A DNA stretch of 64,000 nt from Paenibacillus illinoisensis NBRC 15959 (lineage in GTDB: Bacteria; Bacillota; Bacilli; Paenibacillales; Paenibacillaceae). Location of the stretch: contig NZ_BIME01000002.1 in the NCBI RefSeq assembly GCF_004000925.1, positions 715,820-779,819 of the forward strand, given 5' to 3'. The position numbers and the translations under genes are program-made. Below, one piece after another: positions 44,735 to 55,400 of this stretch (the stretch's first letter is position 1; each line of letters begins with the position of its first letter). The notes under the pieces were generated by a model, which worked only from the letters and a program-made list of their open reading frames with translations, searched no databases and had not been told where the DNA came from.

Positions 44735-45685
44735 ATGAATTCAAGAGATTTTGGGGGAGATCAGCCCCTGATCAAAGAAAATCGTAAAACTTGGAGTCGA
44801 GTCAAACGCGACTATGAACTGTATCTGTTCCTGCTGCCGATCATTCTGATTTACCTCCTGTTCAAGTACTATCCGATGTACGGAGTACAAATTGCATTTA
44901 AGGATTTTTCGCCGAGTCAGGGAATTTGGGGCAGCGAATGGGTAGGGTTCCGGCATTTTATTGATTTTTTCAATTCTTATAACTTTTGGACGATCATAGA
45001 AAACACGCTAACACTTAGTTTTCTATCGCTTGTGTTCAGTTTCCCTGCCCCAATTATTATCGCGATTATGCTGAATCAGATGTTAGGCAAGCGATACAAG
45101 AAATTTATCCAGACGGTCATTTATGCACCGCACTTTATTTCTACTGTTGTCCTCGTCGGTATGCTCCATGTTTTTTTATCGCCAAACAGCGGGATCGTGA
45201 ACCACATTATTACCTGGTTCGGTGGAGAACCCATTCTATTCATGGCTGACGAGGGATGGTTTCGTCCTTTGTACATTTTGTCAGGGATATGGCAAGAGAC
45301 TGGTTTTGCCACGATTATTTACCTGGCTGCCCTTGCCGGGGTTAATCCCGAGCTGCATGAAGCCGCGATTGTAGATGGAGCAAGTAAATGGAAGCGTGTA
45401 TGGTACGTTGACATTCCGTCCATCTTGCCGACCATTGTCATCCTGCTCATTCTCGCACTTGGAAACGTCATGAGCATTGGTTTCGAGAAAGCATTTCTTA
45501 TGCAAAGCGATCTGAACTATGCCACCTCGAATATCATTCCAACCTATGTATATGAATTGGGGATTCAGAAGGCGCAGTACAGCTTTTCTACCGCAGTGGG
45601 ACTGTTTAATTCTGTCATCAATATCATCCTGATTGTCATTGTCAACCGGATCGCCAAAAAATTAACCGAAACCAGTTTGTGGTAG
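44735..45685 (+). CDS. ABC permease, LplB/YtcP-type, subunit 1 (fructan locus)
   Basis: 316 residues from the ATG at 44735, with AAGGGAG 7 bases upstream; the long in-frame extension to 44573 crosses both operators and is not used. Six membrane segments (YELYLFLLPIILIYLLFKYY first) and the EAA loop LHEAAIVDGASKWKRVWYVD. FKYYPMYGVQIAFKDFSPSQ is the LplB signature. It imports an oligosaccharide with the second permease 12 bases downstream and the lipoprotein at 46709. No ATPase is encoded nearby. Confidence 0.92.
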   Translation: MNSRDFGGDQPLIKENRKTWSRVKRDYELYLFLLPIILIYLLFKYYPMYGVQIAFKDFSPSQGIWGSEWVGFRHFIDFFNSYNFWTIIENTLTLSFLSLVFSFPAPIIIAIMLNQMLGKRYKKFIQTVIYAPHFISTVVLVGMLHVFLSPNSGIVNHIITWFGGEPILFMADEGWFRPLYILSGIWQETGFATIIYLAALAGVNPELHEAAIVDGASKWKRVWYVDIPSILPTIVILLILALGNVMSIGFEKAFLMQSDLNYATSNIIPTYVYELGIQKAQYSFSTAVGLFNSVINIILIVIVNRIAKKLTETSLW

Positions 45686-45697
45686 GGGGGATTCACT

Positions 45698-46594
45698 GTG
45701 AACCTATTTTTGAAGAGAAAAACCAGAGGGGACGCATGGTTTGACGCTGTCAACTATTTTTCTTTGACCGTAGTTATGCTGATTGTTTTATTTCCGCTGT
45801 ATTTTGTACTGATTGCTTCATTCAGTGATCCCAATCTGATTTATTCGGGGGAAGTATGGCTATTTCCAAAGGGCTTCACGCTCGATGGCTATGAACGAAT
45901 ATTCAGTGACTCTTCCATATGGATCGGATATGCCAACTCTTTGTTGTATGCGGGTTTAGGAACCTTGATCGGAGTAGGTGTTACCGTATTTGCAGCTTAT
46001 CCGTTAGCCCGAAAGAATCTGGTTGGAAGATCGGCCATCATGTGGTTTTTACTGATCACCATGTTTTTTAGCGGCGGGTTGATCCCTACGTATTTGTTAA
46101 TCAAGGATCTTCATATGCTTAACACGATTTGGGCACTTGTGATCCCCGGTGCTGGCGGCATAATGAATGTCATTATTGTAAGGACTTTCTTTCAGTCCTC
46201 CATCCCGGATGAAATGTGGGAAGCCGCTTCGATTGACGGTTGTTCAAATACCAGATTCTTTTGGAGCATTGTATTGCCTTTATCCAAGTCAATATTAGCC
46301 GTCATGGTGCTGTATCATGTCGTCGGGTTTTGGAATGGATTCTTTGACGCTTTGATCTATTTAAACGACGAAAATAAATATCCGCTACAACTGGTGCTTC
46401 GCAATATTCTCGTCCAGAATCAGGTAAACTCCGGCATGATGGTAGATGTGGAATCCTATGCGGCAAAGATGCGTGTAACGGAACTGATCAAATATGGTGT
46501 CATCATGGTATCCAGTCTGCCGCTGCTGATTTTGTATCCTTTCCTGCAGAAGTACTTTGTCAAAGGCGTAATGATCGGCTCGATCAAGGGATGA
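45698..46594 (+). CDS. ABC permease, YtcP/AraQ-type, subunit 2 (fructan locus)
   Basis: 298 residues from a GTG with GGGGGG 7 bases upstream. Six membrane segments, the first TVVMLIVLFPLYFVLIASFS. SFSDPNLIYSGEVWLFPKGF and the EAA loop MWEAASIDGCSNTRFFWSIV are typical of YtcP permeases. The C-terminus YPFLQKYFVKGVMIGSIKG is the conserved family ending. It forms the channel with the permease upstream. Confidence 0.92.
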   Translation: MNLFLKRKTRGDAWFDAVNYFSLTVVMLIVLFPLYFVLIASFSDPNLIYSGEVWLFPKGFTLDGYERIFSDSSIWIGYANSLLYAGLGTLIGVGVTVFAAYPLARKNLVGRSAIMWFLLITMFFSGGLIPTYLLIKDLHMLNTIWALVIPGAGGIMNVIIVRTFFQSSIPDEMWEAASIDGCSNTRFFWSIVLPLSKSILAVMVLYHVVGFWNGFFDALIYLNDENKYPLQLVLRNILVQNQVNSGMMVDVESYAAKMRVTELIKYGVIMVSSLPLLILYPFLQKYFVKGVMIGSIKG

Positions 46595-46708
46595 GGTTGT
46601 CATGGTACTTGAAAGGGGGGATGTGGAGCAGTTTCGATATATCACTACAGAAGAAGGTCAAAGAAAGGTATCTAGCTTGTGCAATGATCTAAAGGGAGGT
46701 TATGTACA

Positions 46709-48325
46709 ATGAAATCTGTATTCAAAAGAGCGGGAATTCTTATGCTGGCCGGAGCGTTTGCACTGAGTGGATGTTCAGGAGACTCCAAGAACCAGTCGGA
46801 AAATTCCGATCAGACTGCGAGTTTTAACAAAACGGGTCTTCCAATTGTGAATGAACCAGTATCGTTAAGGATGGTATCACCGAAAGCTGCTTTGGCACCG
46901 GAGTACTCGCAAATGGAAATTTTCAAGCAGCTGGAAGAGCAAACCAACGTTCAGATCGAGTGGGAGAACATTCCGGATACCGACTTTACCGAGAAGAAAA
47001 ATTTGCTGCTGGCCAGCGGAGATTTACCTGACGCTTTTTATGGAGCCGGATTCTCGGATTACGAGCTGGTTAATTACGGCACAGACGGAACGATCCTTCC
47101 GCTGGAGGATTTAATCGATCAATATGCGCCTAATCTGAAAGCGCTTTTAGAACGCAGACCTGACATCAAATCCTCGATCACGGCACCGGACGGGCATATT
47201 TACGGGCTGCCTTCGTGGGAAGAGAACAACCTTGGAACAAACCCTTTCTTTCACGTCATTAATAAAAAATGGCTCGACAAACTGGGCCTGAAAATGCCGC
47301 AAACTTTGGATGAATACACGGAAGCATTAGTTGCCTTTAAGACACAGGATCCAAACGGTAACGGCAAGGCCGATGAAATTCCGTTAAGCTTTATGCACAT
47401 GCAGTGGTGTATGGATATTGCTGGCATATTCGGAGCTTTCGGACTTCCGGATAATATGGAGCATCGGGTCGTTCGCGACGGAAAAGTGATCTTTACCGCT
47501 ACGCAACCTGAATATAAGGAAGCATTGAACTATTTTCATGAAAAATGGTATAAGCAGGGCCTGATTGACCCTGAATCGTTCACCCAGGACGCCGCTCAGT
47601 ACCTGGCCAAAGGGAAGACAACAGTCGAAACGCTCGGCTCCTATATCTGGTGGGAAGTCGACGAGGTGGTCGGAACGGAGCGAAGCGAAGATTATGCTTT
47701 ACTGTCTCCGCTCAAAGGACCGAACGGGGATCAATTGATCGGTCGCGGCAATGGTGGCGGTCCAGGGCGCGGCGCTTTCGTGATTACAAAAGAGAACCAG
47801 AATCCGGAAATCACAATGCGTTGGATCGATCAGCAGTATGAACCGTACATGGCTGCTCAAATCCACTGGGGTCCGCTGGATATCGTATTTAAGAAGGACG
47901 AGAATGGAAAGTTGGTAAACCTGCCGCTTCCGGAAGGAACATCCGCAGGCGAATTCCGTCAAAAAGTGGCTCCAGGAGCGGGCGGCCCTGGCGTCATTAC
48001 CATCGAAGACTTGGGGAAAGTAGTTGATTTGGAGCCTAGAGCCCAACAGCGAGTTGAAGATTTGGAGAAATATTACGATCCCTATATGGAAGAGGAAAAC
48101 TATCCGAGTATCTTCTTTGAGCCGGAGGAACTGGACAAAATCAATAGAATTGAGCCCGAATTGATTAAATATGTAAATACCCAACGAGGAAAATTCATTG
48201 TTGATGGCGGCGTGAATGAACAGTGGGACAGCTATTTGAAGAACCTGGAGAAGATGGGATTGAACGAATTGATGGAGATCTATCAAAATGGGCTGGATCG
48301 TTATAACGCAAATTTAAACAAATAA
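46709..48325 (+). CDS. Extracellular solute-binding lipoprotein of the fructan importer
   Basis: 538 residues. Signal peptide with lipobox ALSGC (Cys23), then a Ser/Asn/Gln-rich linker. LplA/YtcQ-type binding protein with the usual motifs EYSQMEIFKQLEEQTNVQIE, GDLPDAFYGAGFSDYELVNY, FKTQDPNGNGKADEIPLSF (calcium-like loop). AAAGGGAGG lies before the ATG. It belongs with the two permeases upstream. The glycosidases downstream suggest its ligand is a levan- or inulin-derived oligosaccharide. Confidence 0.9.
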   Translation: MKSVFKRAGILMLAGAFALSGCSGDSKNQSENSDQTASFNKTGLPIVNEPVSLRMVSPKAALAPEYSQMEIFKQLEEQTNVQIEWENIPDTDFTEKKNLLLASGDLPDAFYGAGFSDYELVNYGTDGTILPLEDLIDQYAPNLKALLERRPDIKSSITAPDGHIYGLPSWEENNLGTNPFFHVINKKWLDKLGLKMPQTLDEYTEALVAFKTQDPNGNGKADEIPLSFMHMQWCMDIAGIFGAFGLPDNMEHRVVRDGKVIFTATQPEYKEALNYFHEKWYKQGLIDPESFTQDAAQYLAKGKTTVETLGSYIWWEVDEVVGTERSEDYALLSPLKGPNGDQLIGRGNGGGPGRGAFVITKENQNPEITMRWIDQQYEPYMAAQIHWGPLDIVFKKDENGKLVNLPLPEGTSAGEFRQKVAPGAGGPGVITIEDLGKVVDLEPRAQQRVEDLEKYYDPYMEEENYPSIFFEPEELDKINRIEPELIKYVNTQRGKFIVDGGVNEQWDSYLKNLEKMGLNELMEIYQNGLDRYNANLNK

Positions 48326-48461
48326 ATAATCAAGCGTTGGGTGGGGAGAATCTGTGCTTAATGTAATAGCTGACGAGGGAGTATTGATAGACTTATAAGT
48401 TGCTGAATTTGCCAATGCTGGCGGTACGTTAATAACAATACGGAAAGGGGCTCTTCAGTCT

Positions 48462-50015
48462 ATGCCGACGACAGATGAAATTAATAAGATAATGCAGTTA
48501 AATAAACAGCATGTGAATAATGGATCTAGACCGGGATTTCATTTTTCGCCTCCATCTCATTGGATGAACGATCCGAACGGATTAGTCTATTACGAGGGAG
48601 AATATCATCTGTTTTATCAACATCATCCCTATAGCAATACATGGGGGCCAATGCACTGGGGCCATGCCGTAAGTCGAGATCTGATTCATTGGCAGCATGA
48701 ACCTGTTGCTCTTTTCCCGGACGAACATGGAGCTATTTTTTCCGGATGCTGTGTGGTTGACTTTAACAACAGTAGTGGATTTTTCGAAGGTGCTCATGGA
48801 TTGGTTGCGATCTTTACCCATGCGGATACATGTCCAGAGACCGAACAGCCGCGCCAGCGGCAAAGCTTGGCTTACAGCAGTGATAATGGAAGGACCTGGC
48901 ACAAATATAAGGGGAATCCGGTGCTTGCCGAACCTGCTCTGGCAGACTTCCGGGATCCGAAGGTGTTCTGGCATTCGCAAAGTGAGCAGTGGGTCATGAC
49001 GATTGTCGCGGGAGAGCATGTTCGGTTTTATGGATCGAAAAACTTGCGTGAATGGTCACTAACAGGGGAGTTCGGTCAAGAGGAAGGCTCGCATGATGGC
49101 GTTTGGGAATGCCCGGATCTTTTTGAATTGTCAATCGATAACAGTGGGCGTTCCAAATGGGTACTTGTCATTAGCATTGGGGATAACCCTTCCTGTCCGG
49201 AAGGATCACGCACGCAATATTTTATCGGAGAGTTTGACGGAAATACCTTCATCAACGACAATCCTGCGGATCATATCATGTGGCTGGATTATGGTCGGGA
49301 CAACTATGCAGGGGTCACCTGGTCGGATATGCATGAACTAGACGGCCGTCGCGTGATCATTGGCTGGATGAGTAACTGGAAATATGCCAACGAGACGCCT
49401 ACGGGAGACTGGAGAGGCGCCATGACGCTGCCTCGTTCCTTGTCCTTAACCAATCGGGATGAGGGTATCGTATTAACCCAAATGCCTGTCCAGGAAATAG
49501 AGCAGCTTCGAAAAGAATCGATAAGCTGGTCTGATACCACGGTTACTCCGGATGTCCCATTTAGGCTAAAGACAAAGGATGATCTACTGGAGATCGAAGC
49601 GGATATCGATATTAGATCTGCGGGCGAGGTTCGTATCAAAATGCAATCGTCCGAGCAGAGTGAGACCATCATAGGATATGATCCTGGGCGCCAATGGCTT
49701 TTCATCGACCGATCCAAATCGGGCATAACGGACTTCCATCCTTCGTTTGCATGTCAGCATGGAGTTAGGCTGTTTCCGGAAAACGGGAAAATTAAGCTAC
49801 ATATCTGGCTAGATCGCAATTCGGTTGAAGTGTATGCGAATGAAGGCCTGGTTGTGCTGACAGATCAAATTTTTCCGGATGCCCCGGTGGATCATATTTC
49901 AATAAGTACGGAATCAGGGCAGTTTGTACTGAATTCGCTGTATGTCCATGCACTTCAGTCCATTCATATTTCAAATAACAACACAGGAAACACATCGAGG
50001 AGGGATGAATCGTGA
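48462..50015 (+). CDS. GH32 beta-fructosidase, intracellular
   Basis: 517 residues without signal peptide. The GH32 catalytic triad is complete: nucleophile Asp37 in HWMNDPNGLVYYEGEYHLFY, Asp165 in DFRDPKVF, and acid/base Glu216 in WECPDLFEL. A five-bladed propeller is followed by the C-terminal beta-sandwich (IWLDRNSVEVYANEG). It would split sucrose, levan- or inulin-type oligosaccharides brought in by the importer upstream; a phosphorylated substrate is also possible, but the ABC route favours non-phosphorylated sugars. Its stop overlaps the GTG start of the next GH32 gene. Confidence 0.93.
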   Translation: MPTTDEINKIMQLNKQHVNNGSRPGFHFSPPSHWMNDPNGLVYYEGEYHLFYQHHPYSNTWGPMHWGHAVSRDLIHWQHEPVALFPDEHGAIFSGCCVVDFNNSSGFFEGAHGLVAIFTHADTCPETEQPRQRQSLAYSSDNGRTWHKYKGNPVLAEPALADFRDPKVFWHSQSEQWVMTIVAGEHVRFYGSKNLREWSLTGEFGQEEGSHDGVWECPDLFELSIDNSGRSKWVLVISIGDNPSCPEGSRTQYFIGEFDGNTFINDNPADHIMWLDYGRDNYAGVTWSDMHELDGRRVIIGWMSNWKYANETPTGDWRGAMTLPRSLSLTNRDEGIVLTQMPVQEIEQLRKESISWSDTTVTPDVPFRLKTKDDLLEIEADIDIRSAGEVRIKMQSSEQSETIIGYDPGRQWLFIDRSKSGITDFHPSFACQHGVRLFPENGKIKLHIWLDRNSVEVYANEGLVVLTDQIFPDAPVDHISISTESGQFVLNSLYVHALQSIHISNNNTGNTSRRDES

Positions 50016-52294
50016 ACCAAATACCCGACAATCAGGGTTTGATTATGTCTTGGGCCTTCGATGAAGGAAACGGGACCAGCACGATGGAGAGCGTCTCTCA
50101 TGATCGGAATGATATTCAATACGTATTTAATCAAGCGGAGTTTACCGAACCGTGCGATCCGCAGTGGAGACAGGGAGTTTTGGGAAGCGGCCTCCTGTTT
50201 GACGGTTACTCGACTAGCATTGCTCATTCATTCAAAAAAGAGGGAGATTCGAAGCGCGAGCCGGAATATCGGTCAGCGTTAAGTATCGGAGTATGGGTAG
50301 CGCCACGCTCCTATGAATGGGGAGATGGGGGCAAGTTGTCCGCCATTGTGAATCGCTACAACATGGATCGCAAGCAGGGTTATCTGCTGGGCATGTTTCG
50401 TCACGGTACCTGGTCCTTCCAAGTCGGTCTGGAAGGGGGGAGCTGGAAGGAAGTTTGGTCGTCGGACGGCCATGAACTGCCTAAGAATGTGTGGTCTTAT
50501 GTGAGTGCCGTGTTCGATGGGGACCAAGGGGAAATGAAGCTGTATTTGAATGGCAATGAAATCGCTTCGGCCGTCTTGCCTCGTGGTTCCCGCTTGGCCG
50601 AGGCTGTGGACGAGGATCTGCTCATCGGCAAAAACAATCACTGCAGCCTGCTGGCGGGAGTATTCAGCCTGCACATGTTTAGCGGTATCATCGATGAGCT
50701 CAAGATTTATAATCGGCCTCTGAGCGCGGACGAGGTGGCCGCTTCCTATCGGCATGTGCTGGACACCGCCCATGGAGGAAGCCATCCACAATTAACGTAT
50801 GATGAGATCAAGCTGGATCGGACGCCTCTGCTGCAGGATCGGCACAGACCACAATATCATGTTAGCCCGCCGGCCCATTGGATGAATGAACCCCACGCGC
50901 CGATCTATTTTGACGGACAATATCATTTATTTTATCAGCACAACCCGCTCGGACCGTTCTTTCATCAGATCCACTGGGGACATTGGGTAAGCAAGGACCT
51001 GGTACATTGGCTGGATCTTCCCGTGGCCCTAGCACCCGAAAAAGATCAACTCGCACCGGACGGGATTTGGTCTGGTAGCGCGACATATGACGCAGAAGGC
51101 CTGCCTGTCTTGTTCTTTACGGCGGGCAATGACAGTGCTTCGCCGAATCAGAGCGTGGCGCTTGCCCGAAGCACCTATTCCAGGGATGGAGATCCGGATC
51201 TGGTTCAATGGGTCAAACATCCGGAGCCGTTGATTGTACAGAAGAAGGGCATGGGCTTATTCGGAGATTTCCGGGATCCATTCGTGTGGAAGGATGATGA
51301 CGGTTGGCTTGCCTTGGTCGGGTCCGGGATCGAAGGCGAAGGTGGAGCAGCGCTGGCATTTTCGTCGCAGGATATGCTGAATTGGATGTACAAAGGGCCA
51401 TTATTTAAAGCGGAGATTCAGAAGTTCCCTTATCTTGGACCGATCTGGGAGCTGCCCGTGCTTCTTCCACTTGGCAGCGATAAACAGGGAGTGAACAAGC
51501 ATCTTTTACTGGTAAGCCCTGTGGGACAAGGAGCGGATGTCGAGGTATTCTACTGGATTGGGCAGCTCGATAAACAAAACCTTTCGTTTATTCCAGATCA
51601 AGAGGAGCCGGAACTGATTGATGTCGGTGATTTCCATTTTACCGGCCCGAGCGGCATGGTGGATCCGAAGACCGGCAGAAAGATCATATTTACAATAGCC
51701 CAAGGCGACCGGACGTCTGAGCTTGAATATCAATCGGGCTGGGCTCATAACGGCGGCTTGCCTCTCAGCGTGTATTTGCGGGATGACGGACGGTTGGGAA
51801 TCGAGCCGATTCAAGAGCTTCAATCCTTGCGTGGTGCCAAGCGGCTAGAGCTCCGGGACAAATCATTGGCTGAGGCTAATGAACTGCTTCAGGATGTTCA
51901 AGGCGACATGCTAGAGATTCAAGTGGAACTGGAGCCGGGCAGTGCCAGCCAAATTGGAATCAAAGTCCGGTGTACGCCGGATAGAGAAGAAGAAACGCTA
52001 CTATTTTATGATCTAAATGAAGCTAAACTCTTGGTTGATCGGACGAAAACGACGCTGCATCCGGGAGAAAGGTGTAACGGGGTTCAGGGAGGTAAACTGG
52101 AGCTGATGGGAGAGAATCTGAAGCTTCACATCTATTTGGACCGCTCCATGGTCGAAGCGTATGCCAACGGATTGAAAAGTCTGACGACCCGGGTGTATCC
52201 GAGCCGTAAGGATGCTCTGGGACTTGAGATCTGGGGCGATGTGGATCTGCTGGTTAAGTCCATGGAAATATGGGATATGCGATCCATATGGTAA
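50012..52294 (+). CDS. LamG-GH32 fructan-active enzyme with Asp-to-Glu change at the nucleophile
   Basis: 760 residues from a GTG with GGAGG upstream, overlapping the previous stop by 4 bases. Residues about 1-250 form a concanavalin A-like (LamG) domain (LIMSWAFDEGNGTSTMESVS, ALSIGVWVAPRSYEWGDGGK). The rest is GH32. The WMNDPNG motif here reads WMNEPHAPIY with Glu293 where the nucleophile Asp should be. Asp422 (FRDPFVW) and Glu480 (WELPVLLPLG) are in place, though the usual EC-P-D string is changed. The C-terminal sandwich is present (IYLDRSMVEAYANG). No signal peptide, so it seems cytoplasmic. The exact reaction is open: levan or difructose-type chemistry is possible. Confidence 0.85.
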   Translation: MNQIPDNQGLIMSWAFDEGNGTSTMESVSHDRNDIQYVFNQAEFTEPCDPQWRQGVLGSGLLFDGYSTSIAHSFKKEGDSKREPEYRSALSIGVWVAPRSYEWGDGGKLSAIVNRYNMDRKQGYLLGMFRHGTWSFQVGLEGGSWKEVWSSDGHELPKNVWSYVSAVFDGDQGEMKLYLNGNEIASAVLPRGSRLAEAVDEDLLIGKNNHCSLLAGVFSLHMFSGIIDELKIYNRPLSADEVAASYRHVLDTAHGGSHPQLTYDEIKLDRTPLLQDRHRPQYHVSPPAHWMNEPHAPIYFDGQYHLFYQHNPLGPFFHQIHWGHWVSKDLVHWLDLPVALAPEKDQLAPDGIWSGSATYDAEGLPVLFFTAGNDSASPNQSVALARSTYSRDGDPDLVQWVKHPEPLIVQKKGMGLFGDFRDPFVWKDDDGWLALVGSGIEGEGGAALAFSSQDMLNWMYKGPLFKAEIQKFPYLGPIWELPVLLPLGSDKQGVNKHLLLVSPVGQGADVEVFYWIGQLDKQNLSFIPDQEEPELIDVGDFHFTGPSGMVDPKTGRKIIFTIAQGDRTSELEYQSGWAHNGGLPLSVYLRDDGRLGIEPIQELQSLRGAKRLELRDKSLAEANELLQDVQGDMLEIQVELEPGSASQIGIKVRCTPDREEETLLFYDLNEAKLLVDRTKTTLHPGERCNGVQGGKLELMGENLKLHIYLDRSMVEAYANGLKSLTTRVYPSRKDALGLEIWGDVDLLVKSMEIWDMRSIW

Positions 52295-52367
52295 CGTGAG
52301 CGCCTAGGCGCACCTTACTTACTATGGGTAATGTAACTGATATTTAGGCCACTTACCACCCTCGGGA

Positions 52368-52380
52368 TGGAAACGCTTCA
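52368..52380. promoter_or_regulatory. LacI-like operator before the secreted levanase gene
   Basis: TGGAAACGCTTCA differs by one base from the core of the operators at 44662-44697. It lies 106 bases before the start codon, in the only large gap (190 bases) between enzyme genes of the locus, which suggests a separate promoter there. It could instead be a weak cre site. Confidence 0.5.
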
Positions 52381-52485
52381 TTAACGCCTCTCTTACTTCA
52401 TGACTATGCATCCTTGTATACGGAGAGCCATTTTCAAAATTACGTATGAATGTTTGCATGAATAAGAAATGACGAAGGAGGCTCG

Positions 52486-55400
52486 TTGATGAGAGAAGCC
52501 AAAAGAAACAAAGGATGGATCTCCAGAATGGTTATAGGGGTGATGGTTCTTCAGCTTGTAGCTCCCGGAATCTCGGCCGCAGCCGAATCCAAGGTTAATG
52601 TTGAGGAAACACTCAGTCCACAGGTGAACATGGGATTGTCGGTTACGGATGAGGTCCATCATATTCCCAAGCCTGACGAGGGGCTGTCCGTTACGGATAC
52701 AGTCTATCAAATCCAAAATCCAAGCTTCGAAACTGGGGATATGTCAGGCTGGACGGTTGTCAGAGGTCAAGCGTTTGGTCAGGACAGCGTATCGAATGAA
52801 ACAACCTGGTGGGCGGAACAAATCCCGTACCATCAGGAAGGTACTTATCATCTAAACGGCTGGAAGCATGATGAGGCTGCGACCGGTGTGCTTCGTTCCA
52901 GCACATTCGAGCTGGGCGGCAGCGGCTGGATCAGCTTCAAGCTTGGCGGCGCCAAAAATCCAAACAAAGCATATGTAAATATCGTGGAAGCCCAGACGGG
53001 GCAGGTTATTGCCCGGTATGGCAATAGCGCCTTCGCTGACGTTGGCTTCCCGAATCCCGATCAGGGCTTGCGGCTTGCCAATATGGAGCAATATAAGGCA
53101 GATCTTTCCGAACATCTAGGCAAGAAGTTGTACGTGGAGATCGTCGATAATGCAACCACGGACTGGGGAGTGGTATTTGCGGATGCATTCTTCATGTATC
53201 ATCAATCCGAGCCGACTGTAGGAATTATCGCCACGGATATTAAGCCGGATTTCAAACGCTATCAAATCGAAAATCCCAGCTTTGAAACCGGAAACTTAAC
53301 AGGGTGGACGGTTGTCGAGGGTGAAGCATTTGGTCCGAACAGTGTATCGGACGACAAAACCTTTTGGGATGAACAAATCCCGTATAACCAGGAAGGCAAT
53401 TATCATTTAAACGGCTGGAAATATAATGAGGCTGCGACCGGTGTGCTTCGTTCGAGCACCTTCGAGCTGGGTGGAACCGGATGGATTACCTTCAGACTGG
53501 GTGGAGGCAAGAATACGAATCAAGTGTATGTGAACGTCATCGAGGCGGATACGGGAGACTTGATTGCCAGGTTCGGGAATAGCGAATTTAATGAGTCCGG
53601 GTTCCCGGATCCTGAGCAGGGTCTGAGACTGGCGAATATGGAACAATATAAAGCCGACCTGTCCAAGTATATCGGAAAGAAACTGTATGTTGAAATTGTA
53701 GATCATGCAACATCCGATTGGGGACTGATATTTGCGGATGCCTTCAATACCTTCAGTGAAACCGTACCAGATGAAGGAGTTATGGCAGAAAACATTATCC
53801 CGGCCGAAATCACAAACCGCAGTTTTGAAACTGGGAATTTGGATGGGTGGACAGCTGAGGGAAATGCCTTTCAAGTGACCCAAGAAGCTCAAGCCGGTAA
53901 AGAAGGAAACTTCTTCGTCAAGTCCTCTGCGGAAGGACAAGGCTCCATTACCTCCAATACTTTCACCCTTCAGGGAACCGGAAGCATTACCTTCACTGTT
54001 TTGAATATCGAAAATCCGGAGGACGCCTTCGTCGCACTTTATGATGCGGGTACGAATGCATTGCTTGAAAAGATCGGGGATGTCAGTGCGAACGAGAAAA
54101 TTACCTGGGAAATACAGGAACACTATAATAAGAAGCTCTATGTCAAGGTTGTCGATCAATCTAACCAAGCAAGTATTGCGGTTGACGCTTTTCAAGCTCA
54201 TGGTTTCGGGACCATTTTTTATATGAGTCTTGATGAAGGCGCAGGAAAGAAGGCGCTTGAGGAAGTAAGCAATCTGGAGCACAATGTGAACTATGTATTT
54301 AACAACGCCAGATACATGGCCTCGAAGGAGCCGAGATGGACTCCGCGCGGAGTAAAAGGCGGCGCCTTGTTGTTCGATGGATATTCGAATGATATTGAGG
54401 TGAATACAAAGGATACCATTCCTGTAAGCGATGCGTTCACGCTTGAAGCTTGGGTCGCCCCACGCAGCTACGAATGGGGAGACGGGAACAAGCTCTCTGC
54501 GATTGTAAATCAGTCCGATCAGGATAAAGCGGAAGGCTTCGCGCTTGGCATGTACCGGCACGGCACATGGTCGATGCAGGTCGGGATCGGCGGCCAGTGG
54601 ATTCAAGTATGGGTGAAGGATCATCCGCTCGAAAAATACAAGTGGAATTATATGGCCGCTACCTTCGACAAGGAAGAAGGAATGATTAAGTTATATCTAA
54701 ACGGCGAGGAAGTGGCTTCCCAGGCAACACCAGTCAACGTTCCGATCACACCATCTGCGGCAAGCCTGATTATCGGTAAAAACAATAAACCGGTAGAGTT
54801 GGCAGGCTTGTTCTCCTACAATATGTTCAGCGGACTCATCGATGAAGTGAATCTGCAGAACAAAGCCCTTACCGCTCAGGAGCTGCTAGCTGAATATGAC
54901 AAGGTGAAGTCACTTCATGGCGGTGCGGTTCCGGAAATTCCAAATGGCGATATTGATGAGGACCCTAGTGTATTCGACGGTGATCAGCACCGTCCGCAGT
55001 ACCATGCGATGCCTCCGCAAAACTGGATGAATGAAGCGCATGCACCGATTTATTATAACGGCAAATACCATTTATTTTATCAGCATAACCCCCAGGGTCC
55101 ATTTTGGCATCAAATCCACTGGGGACATTGGGTTAGTGACGATATGGTTCACTGGGAAAATGTGAGGCCTGCTCTTGCCCCCGAAGCGGGCACCCTTGAT
55201 CCGGACGGCGCATGGTCAGGCAGTGCTGCGTATGATCGAGACGGAAATCCCGTTCTCTTTTATACCGCCGGCAATGACTCCCTGTCCCCCAACCAAAGAA
55301 CAGGACTGGCGACTCCGGCGGATTTGTCCGACCCCAATTTAGAGCAATGGGTGAAATATCCCGAACCGGTAACGGAGCAAAACGGGAATGGCATCCATAA

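Noticed and set aside
46621..46692. 23-codon frame between permease and binding-protein genes
   Set aside because: The G-rich site directly abuts the ATG, and the residues show no protein-like pattern.
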